Under the pieces are notes generated by a model that saw only the letters and a program-made list of their open reading frames with translations, ran no database searches and was not told the DNA's origin. A DNA stretch of 15,678 nucleotides, from assembly GCA_902782785.1 (NCBI GenBank), contig CACZOH010000143.1, forward strand, positions 1 through 15,678. Direction: 5' to 3'. Of this stretch, positions 1 through 8,096 are shown in pieces. The DNA comes from an uncultured Ruminococcus sp. Its GTDB lineage: Bacteria > Bacillota > Clostridia > Oscillospirales > CAG-272. The translations under genes and the position numbers were made by a program. Numbering within the stretch: position 1 is the first letter of the stretch; every line of letters starts with the position of its first letter.

Positions 1-161
1 AAACGGCTGATTCGGTCTCGGGCAACACGGAGGATATAACGGTACGCGAATTCAAGCCCGTAAAGGCAAGATATGTAAGACTTTATATAACAAAACCGAG
101 CCTGTATTCAGGTATACATTCAAGGATCTATCAGCTTCAGATCTATAAGTACGAGAAATAA
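1..161 (+). CDS. C-terminal end of a protein with an F5/8 type C (discoidin/CBM32-like) domain, partial
   Basis: An open frame enters from the left edge (first full codon at 3) and ends in TAA at 159-161, giving the last 52 residues. The end contains RYVRLYITKP followed about 10 residues later by RIYQLQIYKYEK. This pattern is typical of the last strands of F5/8 type C (galactose-binding-like) domains: an A-R-Y-V-R-L strand, then a final strand with alternating hydrophobic residues. Such domains often sit at the end of secreted or cell-surface carbohydrate-active enzymes, which would fit the neighbouring sugar operon, but the catalytic part lies outside the window and the enzyme class cannot be told. 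The gene is convergent with the GH3 gene and shares a bidirectional terminator with it. Confidence 0.7.
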   Translation, partial: TADSVSGNTEDITVREFKPVKARYVRLYITKPSLYSGIHSRIYQLQIYKYEK

Positions 162-198
162 AAAAGTCCGGGAGGAACATCGATCCTCCCGGATTTTT
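160..198. terminator. Bidirectional Rho-independent terminator
   Basis: A perfect 10-bp GC-rich stem (TCCGGGAGGA at 167-176 pairing with TCCTCCCGGA at 184-193) encloses a 7-base loop. It is followed by TTTTT on the plus strand (194-198) and preceded by a run of six A (160-165), so it has a U-tract in both directions. It lies directly after the stop of the plus-strand partial gene and directly after the TGA of the minus-strand GH3 gene, so it can end both convergent transcripts. Confidence 0.92.
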
Positions 199-2399
199 CA
201 TATGAAGAGTTTTCCGTTTCGCACGCGGACGTTATACGTTTGTAATATGTTTTTCGACGAAGTACCTATCTTTATTATATAATCCCCGTCAAACATTCCG
301 TATTTCAGATCAACGTCGTAAAAGCTGAAAGCTTCTTCGTCAAGTCTCTGAGATACGTGCGCGGATTCTTTCTTTTTGAGTCTGATTTTCTTATAAGATT
401 TAAGCTCCGATACAGGTCTTACAACACAGCAGTTTCTTCCCTCCGTATAGATCTGCACGACTTCGGCGGCGTCGTATCCTCCCGTGTTTTCAATATCGTA
501 TTCTATCAATAGTAAATTATCTTCAACAGAACACCGAAAGCCTCCTATATTGAATTTTGAATATGATAAGCCGTAACCGAATTCAAAAAGCGGATTTCCG
601 TCGTTTTCGTTATAATGATATCCGCGTCCGCTCGGTTTATATGAATAATAAAGCGGTAATTGACCAACGGATTTCGGAAACGACATAGGAAGCTTGCCGG
701 AAGGACTTACAAGACCGAACAAGACCTCGCATATAGCCTGAGCGCCCTGTTCACCGGGATACCACGCTTCAAGCACGGCTCCCGCATGATCAATGAAGCC
801 CGTCATATCAACAGGTGCACCGTTGAGAAGGATGACGGCGGAGTTTTTGTTGTGCTCAAACATTGTAATTATTGCATTTTCCTGATCCTCCGTCGCCTTT
901 GCTTTCACGGCGTCTACGATTTTTTCCTTGCCTGTGCCGTCGTCGTATACGCGTTCATTTTTCGACAGAGTGATATTGCATCTGTCTCGTCCTTCACCCT
1001 CAAGCATTTTCGTAAAATAAAGACAAATATCGCATAACGGAGCAATATCCGGTATTTTCTCGTTTTCTCCGGTCAATATTGTAATGCCCTCGCCTGCGAA
1101 TTCTTTCAGATAAGTAAAAGGTGTGTGCGCGTCGTCCGCGCGCCAGCCTTTATAAGGACCGGAATAGTTTTCTCCGATCGGAACGGTATCAGCGCCCTCG
1201 CCGAAAACACCGATAGTTTTTACATTCGATACGTCGAACGGCAAAACACCCTCGTTTTTTAAAAGCACCATGCAATCACGAGCTCCTTTGAGAGCGGTTT
1301 TTTTATGCTTTTCACTGCGTATTAACGCGTTGATATTCTCCTCGTCAGCATACGGATCGTCAAAAAGACCGATTTTGAATTTGGCGTAAAGCACGCGGTA
1401 TGCGGCGCGATCAAGCGTTTCTTTGTCTATCAGTCCAAGTTTCAAAGCTTCAAGCACCCGGTTCTCGCTGGGATTCGGAAGCGTAATGTCAAGCCCGGCG
1501 TTCAGGCACGCAGCCTGCGCAGATACTTCATTTTCCGTAAGATGATGAGCGCGGCAAACGTCCTCGACCCCGTTATAATCGGATACGACAAATCCTTCAA
1601 ATCCCCATTCTCCGCGCAATATGTCGGTAAGAAGCTTCCTGTTTGCCGAGCAGGGAACACCGTCCACCGAATTATACGCCGCCATTACGGACATAGCGCC
1701 GCCTTTTTGTATACAGCGTTTGAAAGGCTGCAGATAGACTTCGTATAACGTGCGCTGTGAAGAATGTGATTCGTTTGAATCACGTCCGCCGTCTGCGTAA
1801 TTGTCAACAAAATGCTTCGGCGACGCTATAACGCCGTTGTTCTGAAAGCCGCGGGTCAAAGCTTCTCCCATATCCGAGCATAACAGTACGTCTTCTCCGA
1901 ACGTTTCCATGGTACGTCCCCAGCGGCAGTCGCGGCTGATATTGACGACGGGTGCGAAAACCTGTCTTACTCCCGCCGCGGCTGTTTCTTTACCTATAAC
2001 ATCCGCTATTTCAGAAACAAGATCCTTATCAAACGTCGCAGCAAGCGCTATTGGCTGAGGGAAGCAGGTCGTCATACCCCATTGAGCGCCGTGGAGCGCC
2101 TCGCCGTTTTCGATCGGCGGTATGCCGAAACGGCTTGTCTTTGTTGTTTTTCTGACGTCTTCGTTTATAAAATGTGCGACTTCTTCGGGATCAGAAGTCT
2201 TTTTGTTTTTCCAATGCATAAAGTGTCCCGGGTTTCTGAAACTGCCGAGACGGAAATCGCGCTTTTTATATTCATCCCCGAGTACGTCAAACAAAATCTG
2301 AGACGATAGCTGGCACGCTTTTTCTTCATCCGTCATTCTGCCGAGCAGATCTTTAGCACGCTCCTTTGGCGGTAAACTTTTATCTTTGTATTTTTCCAT
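198..2399 (-). CDS. Glycoside hydrolase family 3 (beta-xylosidase/beta-glucosidase type), cytoplasmic
   Basis: 733 residues, the normal size for a three-domain GH3 enzyme. The N-terminal barrel carries the family landmarks: PPIENGEALHG near 94-104, FGED at 167-170, KHF at 195-197, and GFVVSDY at 269-275 with Asp274 as the expected nucleophile. The second (alpha/beta sandwich) domain includes EGEGRDR near 467-473, the region that supplies the acid/base Glu in related enzymes. A FGYGLSYSKF motif leads into a C-terminal fibronectin-III-like domain (about 640-725). No signal peptide is present, so it should hydrolyse imported short oligosaccharides in the cytoplasm. It is the last gene of the minus-strand xylose operon, 55 bases after the UroD-like gene. 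Its ribosome site (a GTGAG/GAAG stretch) is weaker than those of its neighbours. The context favours beta-xylosidase or arabinofuranosidase activity, but GH3 specificity cannot be read from sequence alone. Confidence 0.92.
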   Translation of the reverse strand: MEKYKDKSLPPKERAKDLLGRMTDEEKACQLSSQILFDVLGDEYKKRDFRLGSFRNPGHFMHWKNKKTSDPEEVAHFINEDVRKTTKTSRFGIPPIENGEALHGAQWGMTTCFPQPIALAATFDKDLVSEIADVIGKETAAAGVRQVFAPVVNISRDCRWGRTMETFGEDVLLCSDMGEALTRGFQNNGVIASPKHFVDNYADGGRDSNESHSSQRTLYEVYLQPFKRCIQKGGAMSVMAAYNSVDGVPCSANRKLLTDILRGEWGFEGFVVSDYNGVEDVCRAHHLTENEVSAQAACLNAGLDITLPNPSENRVLEALKLGLIDKETLDRAAYRVLYAKFKIGLFDDPYADEENINALIRSEKHKKTALKGARDCMVLLKNEGVLPFDVSNVKTIGVFGEGADTVPIGENYSGPYKGWRADDAHTPFTYLKEFAGEGITILTGENEKIPDIAPLCDICLYFTKMLEGEGRDRCNITLSKNERVYDDGTGKEKIVDAVKAKATEDQENAIITMFEHNKNSAVILLNGAPVDMTGFIDHAGAVLEAWYPGEQGAQAICEVLFGLVSPSGKLPMSFPKSVGQLPLYYSYKPSGRGYHYNENDGNPLFEFGYGLSYSKFNIGGFRCSVEDNLLLIEYDIENTGGYDAAEVVQIYTEGRNCCVVRPVSELKSYKKIRLKKKESAHVSQRLDEEAFSFYDVDLKYGMFDGDYIIKIGTSSKNILQTYNVRVRNGKLFI

Positions 2400-2454
2400 A
2401 TTCTCACTTCTTACTGTCTTATTTTTACAATTATTTTATTATCATCAAAATACA

Positions 2455-3696
2455 TTATTCTTTTCCGTAATATTCGTCAAGAACTTCCGACACGACTTCC
2501 GACCAGATTATCAGGTTTTCAGGTCTGTCGCCCACCGTGCTTATGTCCTTCAGCGTAATATCGCAGGGACAGCCGTATTTCAAACACGCTTTGACCGTTT
2601 CTTCGGCCTCTTTTCTTATCTGCTCCCTGTCTACGTAGGAGGAAACGAACGCCGGGTTCGGTTTTCTTGATAAAACGAAATCGCCTTTTATCTGACTTGC
2701 CGTAAGCTCGACGTCTGCCCACGGACTGCACCCTATTTTTCTCAAATTCGGTATTCTTTTAATGATTTCTATCCTGTCGTGAAGCGGCTCGCAGCAGCCG
2801 TAATACGTATAAGCGCATTTTTCTGCGATAGGGACAGTGAATTTAATATCAAATTCATACAGATCGTCGGGAGAAGCGGATGAGAACATCTGTGCCATCG
2901 AACGGTACCAGGCGCCTGAAAGTCTGTCTCTTTTGTGTTCGCCCTCCGGCATATCTACGTAAGCCGGAGTACAGTGCAGATCGGGATTTGAATTATCCAA
3001 AAGCCCGAGCTTTTCCATCTGCGACAAAAACGCTTCCGATTCTTTTGCGTACAGCTCTCTGATTTTAAGCAGATATTCCGGTCTGTCGTACATATCGTAG
3101 AGAATATTTGTAACTCCGCGCAGTCTTGCGATACGGTCCCATGGCGCGTCGTAGATGCCGTGACCGCGAAGAACCACGGGTATCGTATCTCCGACTATCT
3201 CTTTTATGCGGTTTACGTTTTCTTCGTCTTTTTCGGGATATGCGGTGACTACCGGGAGGTGAAAGTGCGAAAGCGACTCTTCATCCTCGAGAACGTCTAT
3301 ATACTCGTGCGATTTTATATTCGTATGGAGCGCTGACTTGACGTTTTCTTTAACAAGAGAATCGAGTCCGTTTCCGGTCGACGAATACGCTTTGCGCACG
3401 ACAAAATACGGCTCTGTGAAATTATCGCACCTGAAATATTTTTCACGGAAAAGCGCTATGCGCAAACCGTATTCGATACCGCGCAGTCCCGCGTCCTCAC
3501 ATTTACAGTCGAGGGCGTGTTCGTAATTCATCTGCTGCCACGGTATCTCCTCAATAATGAGCGGAGGACGAACGACCTTGAGATTGTTCGTATCTCTGAA
3601 TCTTTTACGCATCCTGACGTGTCTGTCGGATACGGCGATCTCCATATACCTTTTACACAGATCGCGTATGATATCAACGTCTTTTTGCGAATACAT
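2455..3696 (-). CDS. Uroporphyrinogen decarboxylase (UroD)-family protein of unknown function
   Basis: 413 residues resembling the UroD/methyltransferase-like superfamily rather than true HemE. Visible family features are an RPPLIIEEIPW segment near 43-53; a central stretch typical of these proteins (a disease-free 'V-T-N-I-L-Y-D-M-Y-D-R-P-E' helix lead-in); YYGCCEPLHD in the C-terminal half; and KIGCSPWADV, a hallmark of the UroD-like proteins often found in sugar clusters of Clostridia. The paired Cys in GCCE and the Cys in GCSPW could bind metal, as the zinc ligands do in the MtaA/MtbA branch; that is inference. The start is supported by an AAAGGAGG site 5-6 bases before the ATG. It lies between the GH43 and GH3 genes in the same orientation, so it is probably co-transcribed, although heme synthesis has no obvious link to xylose use. 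Function is not assigned. Confidence 0.8.
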   Translation of the reverse strand: MYSQKDVDIIRDLCKRYMEIAVSDRHVRMRKRFRDTNNLKVVRPPLIIEEIPWQQMNYEHALDCKCEDAGLRGIEYGLRIALFREKYFRCDNFTEPYFVVRKAYSSTGNGLDSLVKENVKSALHTNIKSHEYIDVLEDEESLSHFHLPVVTAYPEKDEENVNRIKEIVGDTIPVVLRGHGIYDAPWDRIARLRGVTNILYDMYDRPEYLLKIRELYAKESEAFLSQMEKLGLLDNSNPDLHCTPAYVDMPEGEHKRDRLSGAWYRSMAQMFSSASPDDLYEFDIKFTVPIAEKCAYTYYGCCEPLHDRIEIIKRIPNLRKIGCSPWADVELTASQIKGDFVLSRKPNPAFVSSYVDREQIRKEAEETVKACLKYGCPCDITLKDISTVGDRPENLIIWSEVVSEVLDEYYGKE

Positions 3697-3776
3697 TTTT
3701 TGCCTCCTTTTTCGCGGCTTGAACCGATCTGAACGCCGGACGGATCTTTGCCGTTTTTGATTTCATAAAAGTTTTC

Positions 3777-5030
3777 TTACGGTCTGATTTTCGTAAATCT
3801 GAAATCTTCGAATCTTACAGCCTCTTCCGCTTCGCTGTAAAATACGAAGCAGAGGTTGTGGGTGCCGTATGCGTTGTCAAGTTCGAGGCGAAACGTTTCA
3901 AATTTGTCGAAGCCGCCCGTATATCCCGCCCTTAAACTGCCGAGTACGGCGCCGAACGGACTGTTTTCGCGTATTTCTACCGTACACGCCTCTTTGTTTC
4001 CGTTTGATAAGCGCAATTCCACCGGCGCGTTCTGACGCATTGAATTTACGTTCTGATAATAAAGATACGAGCCGTTTCCGATACCGCGTATCTCAAACCC
4101 GTCTTCGTTTTCTTTTTTATATATCCCGTCCGACGCGGCGAAATACCATTCGCCTTTGATCACGTCCCAGCCTGCGTCGTACTGACCGACGCCCGCGATC
4201 TTTATGAAATCGTCTGTCACGATCGCGCCGTCGTCCTTGAAATGCGCGTAAACGATCTTGGTCGTGCGGTAATACGGATCGATTTTCTCATCGCCTAAGT
4301 TTTCCGGAACGCCGTACGTGAAATACGTCTGATTGTGATAGGTGAAGAACGTGCCGTGATCCACGGTATAATCGTACATGAATTTTCCGTGATACGTGTA
4401 GGGACCGTATATGCTTTTTGACGTGGCGAAACGCGCCTCGTGAGTGGTTAGGTAATATGTTCCGCCGCGTTTCGTTATCCAGCAGGCGTCGCTGTCCCAG
4501 TTCGGCTCGAGCTCTACCGGCCTCGGCGGCTCCGCAAGCGAGATCATATCCTCGTTAAGCCTTGCGACGTAATATTTTTTGCCTATACACGTGAAGCCGA
4601 ACATTATATAAGGCGTTCTCGCTTCGTCGTCGTCGATGAAGACCGTCGGATCGTAGCAGGCGGTATCGACCATGCCTTTCGGGATCAGCGGCTTGCCGAG
4701 CGCGTCCTTGTACGGTCCGCCCGGTCCGTTCTCGCTCACGGCGACGCCGATACAGTACTGCTGATGCGAAAAATACAAATAGTATCTGCCGTTACGTTCC
4801 GCAGCGTCCGTGGCGTAGCACTCTTCGCATTTTCCCAGAAAGGTGTCCTCCGGGCGAAGAGTGTATTCAAGCTTCCAGTTAAGAAGATCGTCGGAGGAGA
4901 ATACCCTCCAGTCGTCCATCCTGAAAATCGGCTGTCCCGGTCCTCTGTCGTGCGTTGTGAACATATACGCTTTGCCGTTGAAAATATGCACGTGCGGATC
5001 GCATACGCCTTTGTTATGTATTATCCTCAT
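3777..5030 (-). CDS. Glycoside hydrolase family 43 with C-terminal CBM6-like domain
   Basis: 417 residues. The first ~300 fit a five-bladed GH43 propeller: an early Asp in CDPHV (Asp11, expected base), a second Asp in CYDPTVF (Asp127, expected pKa modulator), and Glu198 in THEARF as a candidate acid. YYLYFSHQ and TYFTYGVP are blade-type repeats. The last ~115 residues (from about GIGNGSYLYYQNV) look like a CBM6-type beta-sandwich, with YLYYQNV, FETFRLELD and LCFVFYS strands. There is no signal peptide, so it is intracellular. GH43 enzymes include beta-xylosidases and alpha-L-arabinofuranosidases; with xylA, xylB and GH3 beside it, release of xylose or arabinose from imported xylan fragments is likely. 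The start has an AAAGGAG site 5-6 bases upstream. It is third in the operon, after a 112-base gap from xylB. Confidence 0.87.
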   Translation of the reverse strand: MRIIHNKGVCDPHVHIFNGKAYMFTTHDRGPGQPIFRMDDWRVFSSDDLLNWKLEYTLRPEDTFLGKCEECYATDAAERNGRYYLYFSHQQYCIGVAVSENGPGGPYKDALGKPLIPKGMVDTACYDPTVFIDDDEARTPYIMFGFTCIGKKYYVARLNEDMISLAEPPRPVELEPNWDSDACWITKRGGTYYLTTHEARFATSKSIYGPYTYHGKFMYDYTVDHGTFFTYHNQTYFTYGVPENLGDEKIDPYYRTTKIVYAHFKDDGAIVTDDFIKIAGVGQYDAGWDVIKGEWYFAASDGIYKKENEDGFEIRGIGNGSYLYYQNVNSMRQNAPVELRLSNGNKEACTVEIRENSPFGAVLGSLRAGYTGGFDKFETFRLELDNAYGTHNLCFVFYSEAEEAVRFEDFRFTKIRP

Positions 5031-5142
5031 AATATCTCCTTTGATCTTTGCCGTGATATTCGCAAATAACTCCGGACGGTCCGTCTGACACCGCCGTCTC
5101 CGCGTATTTTTACGGATATCACATAATACATGAACGCGCTTT

Positions 5143-6561
5143 TTATATCATATCGGAATAAACCGATCTGAGCGCGGGATAGAGTTTTTTGTAAACTTCA
5201 AACCCTTTGTTGTATTTTTCATGTGTTTTCTCGTCATATCTGACGGCAAGCTTCTTCTTCACGGTCGCTTTTGCGCAAGATATAAGATCGGGATATTCGC
5301 CGCAGCCGACCATCGCGAGCATAGCCGCGCCGAACTGCTCGGTTTCCGTCACGTAAATATCAACTCCCAGTACGTTTGACACAACGGACTGCCAGAGCGG
5401 GCTTTTTGCTCCGCCTCCGCATAAAACGGCGGAATCGATCTTAACGCCTCCCGCTTCTATGCAGTCGCGCAGGGCATACGCCACACCCTCGTAAACGGCA
5501 AGGCACATATCCTCGCGCGAAGTATCTGCGTGCATACCTATAAACGCACCGCGGGCGTTTACGTCGTTATGCGGACAGCGTTCACCCGTAAGATACGGAA
5601 GAAAATATACGCCGGTTTCCGCAGCTTTGTCAAGAGTGAATTTGTCGTAATCCGTCTTTAATATCTTTTTGGTCCACCAGTCGTCGCAGCTCGCTGCGGA
5701 GAGGATACAGCCCATAAGATGATATTTGCCGTTGCTGTGACAGAAATTGTGGAGTACCTTTCCGGCGCCGCGCTTGAATTCGTCACACGGTATAAACACG
5801 GTTCCGCTTGTGCCGAGAGAAATACTGCAGTCGCCGTCGGAAAGAGTTCCCGTGCCGACGGCTGATGCGGCGTTATCTCCCGCACCCGCGCACATAACGG
5901 CGTTTTTAAGTCCGAACAGGGGTTTTAATCTGCCCGTTATTTCATAGCTTTCATAAAGCTTCGGCAGCATGTCCGTTCCGATCCCGCAGATGCCGCACAT
6001 TTTCTGTGACCACTTTTTGTGCTCTGTATCAAGCAAGAGCATTCCCGCCGCGTCCGAATAATCGGTTGAAAACACGCCCGTCAGCATATATGCGAGATAG
6101 TCTTTCGGAAGACATATCCTTTTGCATCTTGCAAAGTTTTCCGGCTCGTTTTCTTTTACCCAGAGGATCTTCGGCGCAGTGAAACCCGGGAAGGCGATAT
6201 TTCCAGTCATATCGGTCAGATCGGGAAGAGAATTGAGGTATTCCGTTTCTTTAACGCTTCTCCCGTCGTTCCAGAGTATTGCGGGTCGTATGACTTTATC
6301 GTTTTCGTCGAGCATAACAAGCCCGTGCATCTGTCCCGCGATGCTGACGCCGCGAACTTCGTCCTCGCGTCCTTTGCTAAGAACGCTCAGTATCTTTAAA
6401 GCGGCTTTATACCAGTCCTCCGGGTCCTGCTCGCTGTAATTCGGAGCGGGATAATACACGTTGTATTTAACGCTCAGGCTGTCGTATATTTTGCCGTATT
6501 TATCCGTTATAACGCCTTTACAGGAGCTTGTGCCTAAATCTATGCCTATATAATAATTCAT
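5143..6561 (-). CDS. xylB: Xylulokinase (FGGY family)
   Basis: 472 residues, close to the usual XylB length. It phosphorylates D-xylulose to xylulose 5-phosphate with ATP, feeding the pentose phosphate pathway. The N-terminal ATPase-fold phosphate loop GIDLGTSSCKG is at 6-16. GQMHGLV at 76-82 and DYSDAAGMLLLD at 167-178 are typical of xylulokinases among FGGY kinases. GAGDNAASAVG has Asp229 as the expected catalytic base, and SLGTSGTVF begins the second nucleotide-binding domain. A GGAGGA ribosome site sits just before the ATG and overlaps the end of xylA: only 16 bases separate the two genes, so they are surely co-transcribed and probably translationally linked. No damage is seen. Confidence 0.95.
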   Translation of the reverse strand: MNYYIGIDLGTSSCKGVITDKYGKIYDSLSVKYNVYYPAPNYSEQDPEDWYKAALKILSVLSKGREDEVRGVSIAGQMHGLVMLDENDKVIRPAILWNDGRSVKETEYLNSLPDLTDMTGNIAFPGFTAPKILWVKENEPENFARCKRICLPKDYLAYMLTGVFSTDYSDAAGMLLLDTEHKKWSQKMCGICGIGTDMLPKLYESYEITGRLKPLFGLKNAVMCAGAGDNAASAVGTGTLSDGDCSISLGTSGTVFIPCDEFKRGAGKVLHNFCHSNGKYHLMGCILSAASCDDWWTKKILKTDYDKFTLDKAAETGVYFLPYLTGERCPHNDVNARGAFIGMHADTSREDMCLAVYEGVAYALRDCIEAGGVKIDSAVLCGGGAKSPLWQSVVSNVLGVDIYVTETEQFGAAMLAMVGCGEYPDLISCAKATVKKKLAVRYDEKTHEKYNKGFEVYKKLYPALRSVYSDMI

Positions 6562-6577
6562 ATATTTCCTCCGATTT

Positions 6578-7891
6578 TCATTTCAAATCACCGGAGAAAA
6601 GTATATCGTTCATAACGGTCTCAAGATATTCCTGTCTGCCGCTTGAAACCTTTATATCTTTAAGATCGGCAGCGTACGCGGAAAGACTCTCAAGCGTTTC
6701 CTCACCGTTTATGATGCGTTTGCCTATACCTTCGTTATACGACGCATAGCGTTCTTTTATAAAACCGTCAATCCTGCCGTCTTCGATAATACCGTAAGCT
6801 TTTATCAGACCGAGAGCAAAAGCGTCCATACCCGCTATGTAAGATAAAACGGTATCTTCAAGCGTGTTGGACTGACGCCTTGCCTTTGCGTCAAAATTAA
6901 GACCTCCGTTTGTAAATCCTCCGGCTTTTATGACCTCATACATTGCGAGCGTCGTTTCGTATACGTTCGTCGGAAACTGGTCGGTGTCCCAACCGAGAAG
7001 AAGATCGCCCTGGTTTGCGTCGATACTGCCGAACATTCCGTTTACGGCCGCGGTGCGCAGCTCGTGATTGAACGTATGACCGGCGAGCGTTGCGTGGTTC
7101 GCTTCTATATTCAGTTTAAAATCCTTTTCAAGTCCGTTAATGCGTAAGAAATTGGCGCAAGTCGCCGCGTCAAAATCGTACTGGTGTTTAGTCGGCTCCT
7201 TCGGCTTCGGTTCTATGTAGAAATCTCCGTCAAAGCCGTGGGAACGTCCGTAATCGCGCGCCATGCGCATAAATCTTCCGAGATTGTCAAGCTCAAGCCC
7301 CATGTCGGTATTGAGAAGAGTGTCATAACCTTCCCGTCCGCCCCAGAAAACGTAGCCTTTTGCGCCCAGCTTTACGGCGGCGTCTATGCCCGCCTTGACT
7401 TTGCCCGCGGCGACTGCAAATACGTCCGCGTTCGGGCTTGTCGCAGCTCCCGCCATATATTTTTTATCACCGAACATATTCGCCGTAACCCAAAGCGGCT
7501 TTATGCCCGTTTCCTTCTGTTTCTGAAGCAGGTAGTCAGTCATTATTTCAAGGTTTTTCACGCTTTCGCCTAAAGTTTCGCCCTCGGGCGCAACGTCTAC
7601 GTCATGGAAGCAGTAATAATCCAGTCCGAGCTTCTGCATAAGCTCAAACGCAAAATCCGCTTTGGCTTTGTATTTTTCCATGCCGTAAAGACCGAAGGTC
7701 TTGTCCATGGTATCGCCGCCGAATATATCGGTACCGGAAGCATTTACGGTGTGCCAGTAACTCATCGCAAACCTTAAATGCTCACCCATCGTCTTACCGT
7801 TTATGACCCTGTTTTTATCATAGTAACGGAATGAAAACGGATCGCGGCTGTCTTTTCCTTTGAATTCGATTTTTTGATTTTTCAAATACAT
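6578..7891 (-). CDS. xylA: Xylose isomerase
   Basis: 437 residues from the chosen start, the normal length for the longer (class II) xylose isomerases. It interconverts D-xylose and D-xylulose using two divalent metals. All expected active-site positions are visible: FHDVD with His96 and Asp99; EPKPKEP with Glu227 and Lys229; EANH with Glu263 and His266; DANQGD with Asp291; WDTDQFP with Asp302 and Asp304; and NFD with Asp334. An in-frame ATG 60 bases upstream (7949-7951) would add a lysine-rich tail (MKKIIFSYIMKLRKKKRYKS), but it overlaps the -35/-10 promoter region. The family-typical start MYLKNQKIEFKG has a GAGG site (7901-7904) 9 bases upstream, so 7891 is preferred. First gene of the operon, divergent from the AraC-type regulator. 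Confidence 0.96.
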   Translation of the reverse strand: MYLKNQKIEFKGKDSRDPFSFRYYDKNRVINGKTMGEHLRFAMSYWHTVNASGTDIFGGDTMDKTFGLYGMEKYKAKADFAFELMQKLGLDYYCFHDVDVAPEGETLGESVKNLEIMTDYLLQKQKETGIKPLWVTANMFGDKKYMAGAATSPNADVFAVAAGKVKAGIDAAVKLGAKGYVFWGGREGYDTLLNTDMGLELDNLGRFMRMARDYGRSHGFDGDFYIEPKPKEPTKHQYDFDAATCANFLRINGLEKDFKLNIEANHATLAGHTFNHELRTAAVNGMFGSIDANQGDLLLGWDTDQFPTNVYETTLAMYEVIKAGGFTNGGLNFDAKARRQSNTLEDTVLSYIAGMDAFALGLIKAYGIIEDGRIDGFIKERYASYNEGIGKRIINGEETLESLSAYAADLKDIKVSSGRQEYLETVMNDILFSGDLK

Positions 7892-7922
7892 TGATTTATA
7901 CCTCTTTTTTTTTCTTAACTTC

Positions 7923-7951
7923 ATTATATAGGAAAAAATGATTTTTTTCAA
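7923..7951 (-). promoter_or_regulatory. Sigma-A-type promoter of the xylA operon (proximal)
   Basis: On the minus strand, TTGAAA (plus-strand 7946-7951) and a perfect TATAAT (7923-7928) are separated by exactly 17 bases. The predicted transcript starts near 7916, giving a ~25-base leader with the GAGG site before xylA at 7891. The spacing is ideal; no experiment supports it here. Confidence 0.72.
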
Positions 7952-7961
7952 TAGATTTCAA
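7946..7961. promoter_or_regulatory. Candidate regulator-binding direct repeat over the xylA -35 region
   Basis: TTTCAA occurs twice with 10-base periodicity (7946-7951 and 7956-7961), the first copy being the -35 hexamer of the proximal xylA promoter. One helical turn between direct repeats next to a -35 box fits an AraC-type activator half-site, but the repeats are short and AT-rich. Confidence 0.25.
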
Positions 7962-8000
7962 AAAAAGAATATAGTCATTTTTTTTCATATTATAGCCAAA

Positions 8001-8029
8001 ATTATATGTTTTTTAGCGGATTTAATCAA
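8001..8029 (-). promoter_or_regulatory. Second candidate promoter toward xylA (distal)
   Basis: On the minus strand, TTGATT (plus-strand 8024-8029) and a perfect TATAAT (8001-8006) are 17 bases apart, about 78 bases upstream of the proximal promoter. The DNA is very AT-rich, which raises the chance of accidental matches, so confidence is moderate. Confidence 0.45.
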
Positions 8030-8046
8030 AAATTCAATATTTTCGA

Positions 8047-8075
8047 TTGACTGCGGACAATTACCGTGGTATGCT
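8047..8075 (+). promoter_or_regulatory. Candidate promoter of the AraC-type regulator gene
   Basis: TTGACT (8047-8052), 17-base spacer, TATGCT (8070-8075). The predicted start near 8082 falls just before the GGAGG ribosome site at 8083-8087, so the leader would be only about 15 bases. That is unusually short but possible. Confidence 0.6.
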
Positions 8076-8096
8076 TTGTTTTGGAGGATCACGAAA

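Noticed and set aside
7938..8096. 53-residue N-terminal extension of the AraC-type regulator
   Set aside because: Runs through the shared promoter region, is encoded by extremely AT-rich DNA, and the ATG at 8097 has a proper GGAGG site and a family-typical start.
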